This document shows, piece after piece, positions 42,616-50,456 of a DNA stretch of 64,000 bases (the first letter of the stretch is position 1; each line of letters starts with the position of its first letter). Made by a program: the position numbers and the translations under genes. The stretch lies in assembly GCF_040675465.1 (NCBI RefSeq), contig NZ_JBFAPA010000002.1:62001-126000 (forward strand), given 5' to 3'. Origin of the DNA: Kibdelosporangium sp040675465 (lineage in GTDB: Bacteria; Actinomycetota; Actinomycetes; Mycobacteriales; Pseudonocardiaceae). The notes below the pieces were generated by a model. The model saw nothing but the letters and a program-made list of their open reading frames with translations, had not been told where the DNA came from and searched no databases.

Positions 42616-42722
42616 CCCCGGAGTCCTCGTCGTCGCTCTTGGACACCCGCTGCTGGTGCTGATGTTCGGCTCCGGTGTGGCGGCGATCGGGCTTGTCGAT
42701 GTCAGCGGCCTAGGATGGTCAC

Positions 42723-43460
42723 ATGACGATCGTGTTCGTTCATGGGAACCCGGAGAGCGCCGCCATCTGGGGGCCGCTGCTCGATGAGCTGGGCCGCGAC
42801 GACACCGTGTGCCTGTCCCCGCCCGGGTTCGGCGTGCCGGTGCCGCCCGGCTTCGAGGCCACGGTCACCGGTTACCGTGATTGGCTGGTCGGTGAGTTGG
42901 CGGCGATCGGCGAACCGGTGGACCTGGTCGGGCACGACTGGGGCGGCGCGCACGTGGTGAACGTCGCGATGGCCCGCCCGGATCTGTTGCGCAGCTGGGT
43001 GTCCGACGTGGTCGGCGTGTTCGACCCGGACTACGTCTGGCATCAGCTCGCGCAGGCCTGGCAAACGCCTGAGGTGGGGGAGAAGTCCGTCGCCGGGTTC
43101 ACCGGTGGCACGCTGGAGCAACGGATCCAGGGCCTGACCGGCGCAGGGATCCCGGCGAGCGTGGTCACCGGTGTCGCCGAGGCGATGAACGACGAGATGG
43201 CCCAGTGCATCCTCGCGCTGTACCGGTCGGCGGCGCAGCCCGTGATGGCCGAACTGGGCCGTGATCTGCACAAAGCGGCCGCACGCCCAGGCCTGTCCAT
43301 CCTCGCCACCGAGGACCAGGCGGTCGGCTCCGACGAGATCCGGCGCCGGGCCGCCGACCGCGCCGGGGCCCGGACCGAGGTCCTCGATGGTCTCAACCAC
43401 TGGTGGATGGCCCAGGACCCGGCCCGCGCCGCCGCCGTCCTCAAGGATTTCCTGCGCTAG
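42723..43460 (+). CDS. Alpha/beta hydrolase with Asp nucleophile
   Basis: A 245-aa alpha/beta hydrolase. The oxyanion segment FVHGNP lies near the N terminus. The nucleophile elbow is GHDWGG with Asp72, as in epoxide hydrolases and haloalkane dehalogenases rather than Ser esterases. His226 in LNHWW is the catalytic histidine candidate, and the cap domain is short. It has no signal peptide. Its TAG stop overlaps the stop codon of the convergent LLM gene within a CTAG. It stands 107 bases after the aminotransferase and is the last rightward gene of this part, so it may belong to the polyketide locus (epoxide opening after P450 epoxidation is possible) or be a general detoxification enzyme. It should not be read as the missing thioesterase. 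Confidence 0.82.
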   Translation: MTIVFVHGNPESAAIWGPLLDELGRDDTVCLSPPGFGVPVPPGFEATVTGYRDWLVGELAAIGEPVDLVGHDWGGAHVVNVAMARPDLLRSWVSDVVGVFDPDYVWHQLAQAWQTPEVGEKSVAGFTGGTLEQRIQGLTGAGIPASVVTGVAEAMNDEMAQCILALYRSAAQPVMAELGRDLHKAAARPGLSILATEDQAVGSDEIRRRAADRAGARTEVLDGLNHWWMAQDPARAAAVLKDFLR

Positions 43461-44413
43461 TTCCGCAGTAGCGGCAATACCTGCCCGCCGAGCAATCGGA
43501 CGCCGTGGTCGTTGTTGATGCCGTGGGGTGTGCCGAACTCGATGCGGTGCACGCCCGCGGCGACCAAAGCCGAGGCCTGCTCGGCGATTTCCTCGGGTGT
43601 GCCCGCGAAGGCGAACAACCGCAACAGATCCGCGGGGATCAGTCGGCCCGCGGCCTCTTCGTCGCCTTCGGCCAGCAGGGACTTGATCCGTGCCAACAGA
43701 TCTGCGGGGACCTCTGCGGTCGGGTCGAGGGAGGCCACGACGGCGATGTACTTGGCGACCTCGGTCCGTGCGACCGCCCGGGCGAGTTCGCTGTCCTCGT
43801 CGGCGACGGTCACCGCGCCGACGACGATCCCCACCGAGTCCGTGCCGATGCGCGACCGCATCACCGGGACCACCGCGGGGTTGGCCGTGCCGCCGATCTT
43901 GACCTCGGCCGCGATCTCGCCTGCGAGAGCCGCCGTCTGGGCGCCCCAGGTGCCGATGAGCAGCGGGATCTCCGGGCGGAACGGTTCGTAGCGCAGATGC
44001 CCGGTCAGCGAGAACACCGCTCCGCTATAAGGCTTTCCGGCCAGCAAGGCCTGGATGAACCCGGCCGCGTCGCGTAAGTGCGCCAGCGGCCGGTCCTGCT
44101 CGACGCCGATGTCCCCGAGCCAGCTCCCGCGGGCCAGGCCCAGGTAGGCGCGGCCGGACGAGGCCAGGTCCAAAGCGGCGACCTGACCGGCGATCTCGTA
44201 CGGGTGCAGGGTGTACGGGTTCCAGCAGGCCGCGCCGAGGCGCACCCGCGAGGTCACTTGCGCCATCTCCAGCAAGGGCACGATCGGCGGCTGGTACATG
44301 AGGTCGCCGAACACCGAGAGTACGTCGAACTCGTACTGCTCGGCGGTCACCGCCAGCCGCGCGTAGTCGCCGGGTCGTTTGTCGGCCTGGAAGCCCAGCC
44401 CGAACTCGGTCAT
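43457..44413 (-). CDS. LLM-class F420/flavin-dependent oxidoreductase
   Basis: A 318-aa luciferase-like TIM-barrel oxidoreductase. The ATG at 44413 is used because it forms an ATGA overlap with the stop of the upstream gene. It resembles the methylenetetrahydromethanopterin-reductase-like branch: GLGFQADKRPGDYARLA at the start, then VFGDLMYQPP, RVRLGAACWNPYTLHPYEIAGQ and GRAYLGLARGSW. That branch usually uses F420, which is an inference here. It is last in a four-gene translationally coupled operon (DUF3311, symporter, TIGR04076, LLM), which suggests uptake of a small organic acid or similar compound followed by a redox step. The substrate is not predictable. Confidence 0.85.
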   Translation of the reverse strand: MTEFGLGFQADKRPGDYARLAVTAEQYEFDVLSVFGDLMYQPPIVPLLEMAQVTSRVRLGAACWNPYTLHPYEIAGQVAALDLASSGRAYLGLARGSWLGDIGVEQDRPLAHLRDAAGFIQALLAGKPYSGAVFSLTGHLRYEPFRPEIPLLIGTWGAQTAALAGEIAAEVKIGGTANPAVVPVMRSRIGTDSVGIVVGAVTVADEDSELARAVARTEVAKYIAVVASLDPTAEVPADLLARIKSLLAEGDEEAAGRLIPADLLRLFAFAGTPEEIAEQASALVAAGVHRIEFGTPHGINNDHGVRLLGGQVLPLLRN

Positions 44414-44721
44414 GTCAGCTCTTCCGTGGCCAGCCGGCAGCGGCCGGTCCGCTCGATCCGCATCACGAGTCGTTCCTCGGGATCCGGGCAGCACACCAAG
44501 TTGTCTCGTTCCAGCCAGTCACCGGCGGGCAGATCTCGTTGCTTCGCGGGCAAGAGCGGTAGCACCGCCTGCAACGCGTAGACGCAGAAGTGTTTACCCG
44601 AAGGTATTCTCAGCTGCGAACTGTTCACAAGTTCGAAATAGTCCCCAGGTCGCAGCCCGCACACCGAGCGCCCTTCGACACTGTCCACCGTCACGCGCAG
44701 GTCGTACAGCTCAGTCAGCAT
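44410..44721 (-). CDS. TIGR04076-like small protein
   Basis: A 103-aa protein. Its ATG (forward 44719-44721) overlaps the stop codon of the symporter by one base, and its own stop overlaps the LLM start, so it is translationally coupled on both sides. The sequence fits the TIGR04076 pattern: YDLRVTVDSVEG at the start, CGLRPGDYF, LRIPSGKHFCVYALQAVLPLLPAKQR in the middle, and a CCPDPEERLVMRIER end. Cysteines at about 21, 46, 77 and 78 could bind metal or be redox active. The biochemical function is not known. Such proteins are small, cytosolic and often found beside redox enzymes. Confidence 0.75.
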   Translation of the reverse strand: MLTELYDLRVTVDSVEGRSVCGLRPGDYFELVNSSQLRIPSGKHFCVYALQAVLPLLPAKQRDLPAGDWLERDNLVCCPDPEERLVMRIERTGRCRLATEELT

Positions 44722-46166
44722 CAGTTCCCCTCCACCCCAACAGGTTCCCGTTTCGGAGCCAGCGCGGTCACGCCGACGACGACCCCGAGGTTCACCAGCA
44801 TCGCGATCAGGCCGGGCTCCCACTCCGGCAGCTGTGCCGCCCAGAAGTCCTTGGCAAATGGCGCAAGCAGCGCGACGAACCCGGCGACAATGCCGAGCAG
44901 CACCGCGACAGCCGAAGGCCGCCAAAGGAAAGCCAGGAACACCCCGGGCGCCAGCATGCCGATCGCCGAGTACGCGGCCAGCAGGATGTCCACAAGCGAA
45001 CTCTCCTGCGCCACGGTCAGCCATACCGCCACACCAGCGAACACAACCATGGACGTGCGGGACGCGATCAGGGTTGCCCGATCGGACATGCCCGGCCGCA
45101 ACGCTCGGGCGACGTTGCGCGCGAAGAGCGAGCCGGAAGTCAGCAGCAGCACCGATCCCGGCGCCAGGGCCAGCAGGAACGCGGTCCCGGCAACGAGACC
45201 GACCAGCCATGGCGGGAACTTGTCAGACACGAACTGCAGCAGGACCGCGTTCATGTTCCCGCCCTGCGGCCGCGTCCCGGCGAGCAGCGCGGCGAACCCG
45301 AGCATGATGATGAAGAAGTACGCCAGTGAGTACAGTGGCTGCCAGATCGCGTTGCGCCGGATCGACACCGCGGACGACGCCGAGTAAGAGACCTGGAACA
45401 GGTGCGGGAACACCCAGTTGCCCAGCGCCACGTTCAGCGCCGAGGTCATCAGCCACACCGATGTCGTCGGTGAACCCGGGTCCAGGCCGGGGAACTTGCC
45501 GATCCCGGGATGCTGCTCGGTCGCCAGCCGGAAGATGTCCAAAGGGGACGCCGCGCCGACCCGGCCCGCGGCAAGGGATGCCAGCAGGATCACGATGACG
45601 ATCATCAGCACGTCCTTGACCGCGGCCGAGAACGCCGCCGACCGCAGCCCGGCCAGCATCACGAACGCCAGCATCAGCAGCGCGCCGATCACCACGGCCA
45701 GGCTGGGCGGGATGGCGCTGCCGAGGGTCAGCCGGACGACCAGGCTCAGGCTCACCAGCTGGATCTGCACGTGCACGATCAGCGCGGCGATCCCGACGAC
45801 CGCGGTCACCACCCCGAGCCAGGGCGCGGAGTACCTGGTGGCGAAGAAGTCCGCCTGCGTGATCAGCCCGTGGTCGCGCCCGGCCCGCCAGATCTTGGGC
45901 ATCAGCCAGTACCCGATGGCATAGCTCAGCGAGACCGACGTGAACGCCAGGTACGCGGGCGCGCCCAACGCCCAGGCGTAGCCCGAGATCCCGAGCACGG
46001 CGAAGGTGGTGTAGACCTCGCCGGCGTTCATGAACCAGAACAGCACCGTGCCGAACCGGCGTCCACCGACCGCCCAGGCGGCCATGGTTTTGGTGGCGTT
46101 GCGGCCGAAACCCAGTGCCCCGGCGGTGGTCGCGAGCACGATGACCAGCGCGATGGTGAGCGTCAT
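44721..46166 (-). CDS. Sodium:solute symporter family permease
   Basis: A 481-aa membrane protein with about 13 hydrophobic segments, starting with TLTIALVIVLATTAGALGFG. A sodium/solute symporter (SSS) family member is indicated by the inverted five-helix layout, by WAVGGRRFGTVLFWFMNAGEVYTTFAVLGI near the N terminus, and by the centre MTSALNVALGNWVFPHLFQ. Partnership with a DUF3311 protein is a recurrent arrangement for SSS transporters of monocarboxylates and similar small acids, so that substrate class is the best guess. The ATG at 46166 overlaps the DUF3311 stop (ATGA). Located in the cell membrane. Confidence 0.88.
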   Translation of the reverse strand: MTLTIALVIVLATTAGALGFGRNATKTMAAWAVGGRRFGTVLFWFMNAGEVYTTFAVLGISGYAWALGAPAYLAFTSVSLSYAIGYWLMPKIWRAGRDHGLITQADFFATRYSAPWLGVVTAVVGIAALIVHVQIQLVSLSLVVRLTLGSAIPPSLAVVIGALLMLAFVMLAGLRSAAFSAAVKDVLMIVIVILLASLAAGRVGAASPLDIFRLATEQHPGIGKFPGLDPGSPTTSVWLMTSALNVALGNWVFPHLFQVSYSASSAVSIRRNAIWQPLYSLAYFFIIMLGFAALLAGTRPQGGNMNAVLLQFVSDKFPPWLVGLVAGTAFLLALAPGSVLLLTSGSLFARNVARALRPGMSDRATLIASRTSMVVFAGVAVWLTVAQESSLVDILLAAYSAIGMLAPGVFLAFLWRPSAVAVLLGIVAGFVALLAPFAKDFWAAQLPEWEPGLIAMLVNLGVVVGVTALAPKREPVGVEGN

Positions 46167-46363
46167 TCGTCCGCTCCCGTGCGCTTGTCCAGGTGGAACA
46201 CCACGCCGATGACCACGCTGGTGAAGACGATTCCCAGCAGCTGCCACAGCATGGGGAACGGTATGTTGAACGGCGCGAACGGGACGTCGTTGACCACCGG
46301 AACGAGGCCGACCTGCCAGACGAACGGCAGCAGCAGGAGCAGGCGATGGGGTTTCTCAGGCAT
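46163..46363 (-). CDS. DUF3311 small membrane protein
   Basis: A 66-aa protein with two predicted membrane helices (about 8-25 and 38-56), a short polar N terminus and a basic C terminus (HLDKRTG). The VWQVGLVPVVND and FPMLWQLLGI segments match the DUF3311 pattern. First gene of the leftward operon; its stop overlaps the symporter start by four bases. DUF3311 proteins act as small partner subunits of SSS transporters, presumably for stability or assembly. ATG at 46363 rather than the upstream frame start, because it follows GGGAGT at 7 bases. Confidence 0.82.
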   Translation of the reverse strand: MPEKPHRLLLLLPFVWQVGLVPVVNDVPFAPFNIPFPMLWQLLGIVFTSVVIGVVFHLDKRTGADE

Positions 46364-46380
46364 GGTCACTCCCAAGGGGT

Positions 46381-46399
46381 GTGCAGGCACAGTGCACAG
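46381..46399. promoter_or_regulatory. Candidate operator, inverted repeat TGTGCA-N7-TGCACA
   Basis: TGTGCA (46381-46386) and TGCACA (46394-46399) form an inverted repeat between the divergent DUF3311 operon and XRE-cupin gene. A further GTGCAC lies just before the regulator start. Placement suits binding by the adjacent regulator; this is inferred. Confidence 0.5.
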
Positions 46400-46475
46400 C
46401 TTGTGCGACCATAGGCGCAGGGATCCCGCGAGGTCAACAGGTGAGCCGGGTGGAGTGTGAAGTGTTGGTGCACGG

Positions 46476-47012
46476 ATGATCGGAACTCAGCTCAAGCGCC
46501 TGCGCACCCTGCGCGGGCTGAGCCTGCGTCAGCTGGCCGCCGAGTCGGGGCTCTCGGCGACGATGCTCAGCCAGGTCGAGCGCGGCGTGACCGAGCCGAG
46601 CCTGGCCACTCTGCGGCGGCTGGCCGGTGTGTTCGGCGAGTCGGTCGCGTCGCTGTTCGAGGACGAGAGCACGCCCGATGTCGTCATCAGCCGTCCGGGG
46701 GAACGCTCTACGCTGGCCGGTCCGCGCGGACTGGTCCGCTACGAGCGGCTGGCGCCCGGAAACGGCAAGCTGGAGATGCTGCGCGCGGTCCTGCCGCCCG
46801 GTGCGGTGACCGCCGACGAGCCGTGGGCGCACCCCGCGGTGGAATGTGCATACGTGATACAGGGCCCGCTTTCAGTGGAAATAGCCGGTGTCATGCATGA
46901 GGTGCGGACCGGGGAATCGATCACCTTCGATTCCCGTCAGCCTCATCTGTATCGCAACAGTTCAACCGCCCCAGTGGAATTCATCGTCGCCGCCACTCCT
47001 CCCAGTCCATAG
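46476..47012 (+). CDS. XRE-family regulator with C-terminal cupin
   Basis: A 178-aa two-domain regulator. Residues 4-60 are a lambda-repressor-like helix-turn-helix (LRQLAAESGLSATMLSQVERG). Residues about 105-172 form a cupin barrel (EPWAHPAVECAYVIQGPLSVEI, GESITFDSRQPHLYRN) that would sense a small ligand. Regulators of this build commonly control adjacent transporter or catabolic genes. It diverges from the DUF3311-symporter-LLM operon with 112 bp between, including an inverted repeat, so it is the likely local repressor or activator. The ligand could be the imported substrate. No strong ribosome site is visible before the ATG. Confidence 0.9.
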   Translation: MIGTQLKRLRTLRGLSLRQLAAESGLSATMLSQVERGVTEPSLATLRRLAGVFGESVASLFEDESTPDVVISRPGERSTLAGPRGLVRYERLAPGNGKLEMLRAVLPPGAVTADEPWAHPAVECAYVIQGPLSVEIAGVMHEVRTGESITFDSRQPHLYRNSSTAPVEFIVAATPPSP

Positions 47013-47095
47013 TCCCCCGAACGGGTGCTGTGGGGGTCTTGACGTGGTCGTACGCTTGCAAGCTTGGGACATCGCCCGACCGAGCGAGATGAGCC

Positions 47096-47692
47096 ATGAG
47101 GAAGTTGGGACATCATCGTAATTCCGACGTGAAAGCCCACTTCGCGCCACTCCAGTTCGGCGGCTGGCGGGACCACCAGGAATGGGTTGATCACGATTTC
47201 ATGCCGCGCGAGGGTTTCGCGGCTGGACGTGACCGGCCCGGCAAAGATGGTCCGACAGCCGAGATTTCCGAACACTCTTCGCCCCTGTTCGACGAGCCGA
47301 CCCTCACCGACCCAGCCCCCGCAGACGTCCAGTACGAAGACGGGCTCGTGATCCGGCCCTATGTGCGTACCGGTGGGCGTGCAGCCGCAGCGTACGACCT
47401 GCGCCTGGAGACCATGCTGATCACCCGGATCAGCTGGAAGGACGTCAACCCCCACTATCGGCCGCCGGAGTTCTCCGACATCGGCCGGATCTGCACGCTC
47501 TGCGAGATCCCGCTGTCGGTGGCCGAACTCTCCGCCTACCTCAAGGCCCCGCTCGGCGTGGTCCGCGTGCTCGTGTGCGACGCGATCACCCAGGGGTTCG
47601 TGCTGATGGCCGACGACGACAGCGACACCCTCGGCCGCCCGTCCATGGAGACACTCCGCCGGGTGCACGAGGGCCTGATCAAGATGCTCTGA
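47096..47692 (+). CDS. Lone DUF742 domain protein with N-terminal extension
   Basis: A 198-aa protein. The C-terminal half (about 85-198) is a DUF742 domain: LVIRPYVRTGGR at its start, then CTLCEIPLSVAELSAYLKAPLGVVRVLVCDAI, the winged-helix-like part shared with the cvnC protein of this window. The first 80 residues are polar, acidic and probably disordered, and an internal ATG (47201) could be the real start. DUF742 proteins normally sit in conservons next to a roadblock protein and GTPase; here none is adjacent. It may be an orphan partner for the conservon at 51838-55525, or an independent regulator. Its stop is 18 bases from the stop of the convergent regulator gene. Confidence 0.82.
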   Translation: MRKLGHHRNSDVKAHFAPLQFGGWRDHQEWVDHDFMPREGFAAGRDRPGKDGPTAEISEHSSPLFDEPTLTDPAPADVQYEDGLVIRPYVRTGGRAAAAYDLRLETMLITRISWKDVNPHYRPPEFSDIGRICTLCEIPLSVAELSAYLKAPLGVVRVLVCDAITQGFVLMADDDSDTLGRPSMETLRRVHEGLIKML

Positions 47693-47710
47693 CCGTCCGT
47701 TGAGGACTCG

Positions 47711-48715
47711 CTACAGCCAGCCGTGCCGGGATGCCTGCACGCCCAGTTGGAACCGCGTCTGGGCGCCCAGGGTCTCCTGCAGCCGGCTGATGCGGCGGGC
47801 GATCGTCCGTTCACTGACCCCGAACTCGCGGGCGATCGCCTCGTCGGTCAGTCCCGCGCTCAGGAACGTCAGCAGCCGCTGGGTGTCGCGGTCCGGGGCG
47901 TCGTCCGCGCGTTCGGTGGTGATCGGCACGGCCATCCGCCAGAACGCCTCGAACACACCCTCAAGGCCGGACAGGAACGGCGACGCGTGCACCACGATCG
48001 CGGCGATGTCCTGGATCGGGGTGTCCGCGGCCCGTGCGGAGATCAGCGCCCACCGATCGTCCACAATGGTCAGGTTCATCGACACGTGCGGGAACACCCT
48101 GGCCTGTTCGCCCGCGTCCACACAGCGCTGCACCATCCGCATCGCGTCCGGGTCCTGCAGCACGTGCGTGCCGTAGATGACCTGGTACTCAACGCCTCGC
48201 GCCAAAGCGTCGAACAAGCCCGCGACGATCTTGTGCCCCTCCGGGCCGAGGTTGCCCACGCTGATGGCGCGAACCCTTGTGCGAGCGTCGGTCTGCACCC
48301 GGTCCAGCACCGCGCGACCGGCCTCATAGGACGGAAGGAGCTCCACATAGGTCTGACCCTCGACGCCCGCGCTCCACACCCGGGACAGCAGCGTCGCGCT
48401 TTGCCTTGCCACGGCGGCGGAACGCGTGTGCTGCTCGGCCAAAGCCTCCATGGCGAGCTGCGGCGGGCACGGCAGCACCTTGTCCACGCCCTGCTCGACC
48501 AGGCCGATCGCGGTCAGCTCGGCGAGCGCCACCTCGAGTTCGGCGGGGGAGACCTCGAGCCGTCGCGCCAGCTCGGCGGACGCGGTCTCCCCGTTCTCGA
48601 CGAGATCGAGGTAGGCCCGTTCCGCCGCCACCGACAGGCCGAGCGCTTGCAGCGGGTGCACGATACTCGTTCTACCACCCGGAACGCCCAGGTAAAACCA
48701 GTCGTCCACGATCAC
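47711..48715 (-). CDS. TrmB-like / LuxR-type HTH transcriptional regulator
   Basis: A 334-aa regulator with an N-terminal winged-helix domain of TrmB type (about 20-85: LQALGLSVAAERAYLDLV, ELARRLEVSPAELEVAL). A middle phospholipase-D-like sensor region follows (about 110-260). The C-terminal LuxR helix-turn-helix (about 270-330) contains LTDEAIAREFGVSERTIARRISRL. The start codon is GTG at 48715 or 48709. This build is common in actinomycetes, where such genes lie near specialised metabolite loci. It diverges from the prenyltransferase-tryptophanase pair across 647 bp and is the only regulator beside it, so control of that pair is a testable idea. No conserved phosphoacceptor domain is present. 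Confidence 0.85.
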   Translation of the reverse strand: MIVDDWFYLGVPGGRTSIVHPLQALGLSVAAERAYLDLVENGETASAELARRLEVSPAELEVALAELTAIGLVEQGVDKVLPCPPQLAMEALAEQHTRSAAVARQSATLLSRVWSAGVEGQTYVELLPSYEAGRAVLDRVQTDARTRVRAISVGNLGPEGHKIVAGLFDALARGVEYQVIYGTHVLQDPDAMRMVQRCVDAGEQARVFPHVSMNLTIVDDRWALISARAADTPIQDIAAIVVHASPFLSGLEGVFEAFWRMAVPITTERADDAPDRDTQRLLTFLSAGLTDEAIAREFGVSERTIARRISRLQETLGAQTRFQLGVQASRHGWL

Positions 48716-49362
48716 GCCGGGCAGCCGCGCGGCCAGCCGGCCGCCGGTGGGAGGTTTCCGAACTGAGAGCGCGGCTGGTTCATAGCTCCCGCAACGAGTT
48801 CGCCGAAGTTCCCGGCCCTGCGGGCGATCCCGCTGCTGTCCTCAATGGACTCCGCCGTCCGGGCGATCGGCGGTTCGCCCGGACCGGCGATGAACCCGTT
48901 CCGGCACACCAGTCCTCCTCGGCGCGGGGTGGTCCGGCCCAGTATCAGGGCGAAGGGCGATCTCCAGGCCGGTCGGACCTGTCCGAAACCGGCATGCCGG
49001 ATGCGGCCAGTCCGGAGCACCTGTCCACTGTGCGCGTCCATCGGGGCCGTCCACAGCCCACCGTCCGATGTGACCCGGGTCGCATTATTTTTCCGGACGC
49101 GTAGGATTCAGGCGGGTGACCGGCCACATCATCACACGTCAGCGGCCGAATGGCGGCTGCCTATAACAAAACGAATACGGCACGTCAATAGGGTGACCAG
49201 GGAGTTGTTGCCGCCACAAGGCGACGCTCCGAGATCAATGTCGGTCGTAGGACTACACTGACAGTGGTGTCGCGATGCCAATTAGCGGGGCTAAACTCTT
49301 TACCGGCTTTGGTTTAGACCAGTAGAAGTCGTATCGTCCCTGCGAACGGGTGAACCTACGTC
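48716..49362. other. 647-bp intergenic region before the prenyltransferase gene
   Basis: No reading frame here has coding character or similarity that I recognise. The first 370 bases are GC-rich. From about 49085 the sequence becomes richer in A and T (a TTATTTTT tract near 49087 and an AT-rich patch at 49280-49320), as expected for a promoter region. The inverted repeat at 49288-49320 is the only organised element I see. The length is unusual for this compact window, so a small RNA or long leader is possible, but nothing supports one. Confidence 0.6.
49288..49320. promoter_or_regulatory. Inverted repeat upstream of the prenyltransferase gene
   Basis: GGGCTAAAC (49288-49296) and GTTTAGACC (49312-49320) are inverted with one mismatch and 15 bases between. 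It ends 42 bases before the start codon in an AT-rich patch. It may be an operator or a leader hairpin; inferred only. Confidence 0.45.
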
Positions 49363-50436
49363 ATGGCCAACCTCTCTTTACGCGAGCACACGTCGGGGCA
49401 GTTAGACCGTCTTTGCCGTGCCGCGGGCGCGTCGGATATCAGGCGGACCGCGGGTGTGCTGCTCGGAGAACTGCTCGGCGCGGCCGGGGAATCGAACCTC
49501 CTCGGACCGGCCGAATGGTCGTCGAGCATTTCCGACGACAAGACCCCGATCGAGTTCTCGGTCGCCTACGACGTCACCGGTGAGCGGGCCGTGCGCCTGC
49601 TCGGCGAGGCCGTGTGCGCGTCGACCGCCCGGGAGTTCCTGGACAACATGGCGAGCCGGCTCAATCTCTACACCGGCAAGCTGGACGCCGTCCAGGACCT
49701 CTTCCTGCCGGAGCGGCCGTCCGGTGACTTCGTGCTGTGGTATTCGATGATTTTCAGATCGGGCTCGCCGCCGGTGTTCAAGGTGTATTTGAACCCACAC
49801 GCGAGAGGGGCGGAGAATTCCAGTGACCTGGTCGCCGAGGCACTCGGCAGACTGGGCATGAGAAATGTCCACAAGGCCGTTGTCGACCACGCGCTCACGC
49901 GCGGCGACAAGGACACGTTCTCGTTTTTCGCGCTCGACCTGAACCGGACGCCGAAATCCCGGGTGAAACTGTATGTCTCACACGAGTCGGCGGAGACCGA
50001 TGACGTCGAACGGGCGGCCGCTCTGGTACCGGGGATCAACCCGATGCAGATCCGGGAGTTCTGCGCGGTTCTGGGCGGTGGAAAAGGGCCGTTCGTCCAC
50101 CGCCCGCTGATCTCCAGCTATTCGTTCGTCGAGGGCGACACCGCGACGCCCAGCAATTACAGCCTCTATCTCCCGGTCCGCGACTACGTCCCGGACGACG
50201 AGGTGGCCAGGGCGCGCCTGGTGGCCGTCATGGCGCAGTACAACATGGACACCGCCGAGCTGGACCGCTCGCTGCGGGCGGTGACCGCGCGGCCGTTGCG
50301 CGACGGAGTCGGCCTGATCCCGCACGTCTCCCTGCGCCTCGGCGCGGTCGGCTCGGGCATCACGGTCTACCTGTCCTCGGAGGCCTTCAGCGTGACCCCG
50401 CCCCGGCAGCGGCCCGTTCTCGGACTGGTGTCGTGA
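49363..50436 (+). CDS. iptA: Indole/tryptophan prenyltransferase (DMATS-type, ABBA fold)
   Basis: A 357-aa protein of the aromatic prenyltransferase (Trp dimethylallyltransferase) family, in the size range of bacterial members such as the 6-DMATS enzyme IptA. Diphosphate-binding basic motifs are visible: FKVYLN with Lys140 and RVKLY at 200-204, then YSLYLPV later. It should transfer a dimethylallyl group from DMAPP to the indole ring of L-tryptophan. The ring position cannot be read from the sequence, so the symbol is by family resemblance. Its TGA overlaps a GTG that opens the tryptophanase frame, and a tryptophanase partner makes a tryptophan substrate likely. Codons 6 and 14 are both TTA (49378, 49402), rare in such DNA, suggesting bldA-tRNA control. 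Confidence 0.87.
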   Translation: MANLSLREHTSGQLDRLCRAAGASDIRRTAGVLLGELLGAAGESNLLGPAEWSSSISDDKTPIEFSVAYDVTGERAVRLLGEAVCASTAREFLDNMASRLNLYTGKLDAVQDLFLPERPSGDFVLWYSMIFRSGSPPVFKVYLNPHARGAENSSDLVAEALGRLGMRNVHKAVVDHALTRGDKDTFSFFALDLNRTPKSRVKLYVSHESAETDDVERAAALVPGINPMQIREFCAVLGGGKGPFVHRPLISSYSFVEGDTATPSNYSLYLPVRDYVPDDEVARARLVAVMAQYNMDTAELDRSLRAVTARPLRDGVGLIPHVSLRLGAVGSGITVYLSSEAFSVTPPRQRPVLGLVS

Positions 50437-50456
50437 ACCGAAAGCAGGAAACCCCG

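Noticed and set aside
42723..43460. Type II thioesterase for the PKS
   Set aside because: The nucleophile motif is GHDWGG with Asp instead of GxSxG, which fits epoxide hydrolase or dehalogenase relatives.
48716..49362. Small protein gene in the 647-bp gap
   Set aside because: Open frames there have no ribosome site, no domain and overlap in several frames; nothing selects one.
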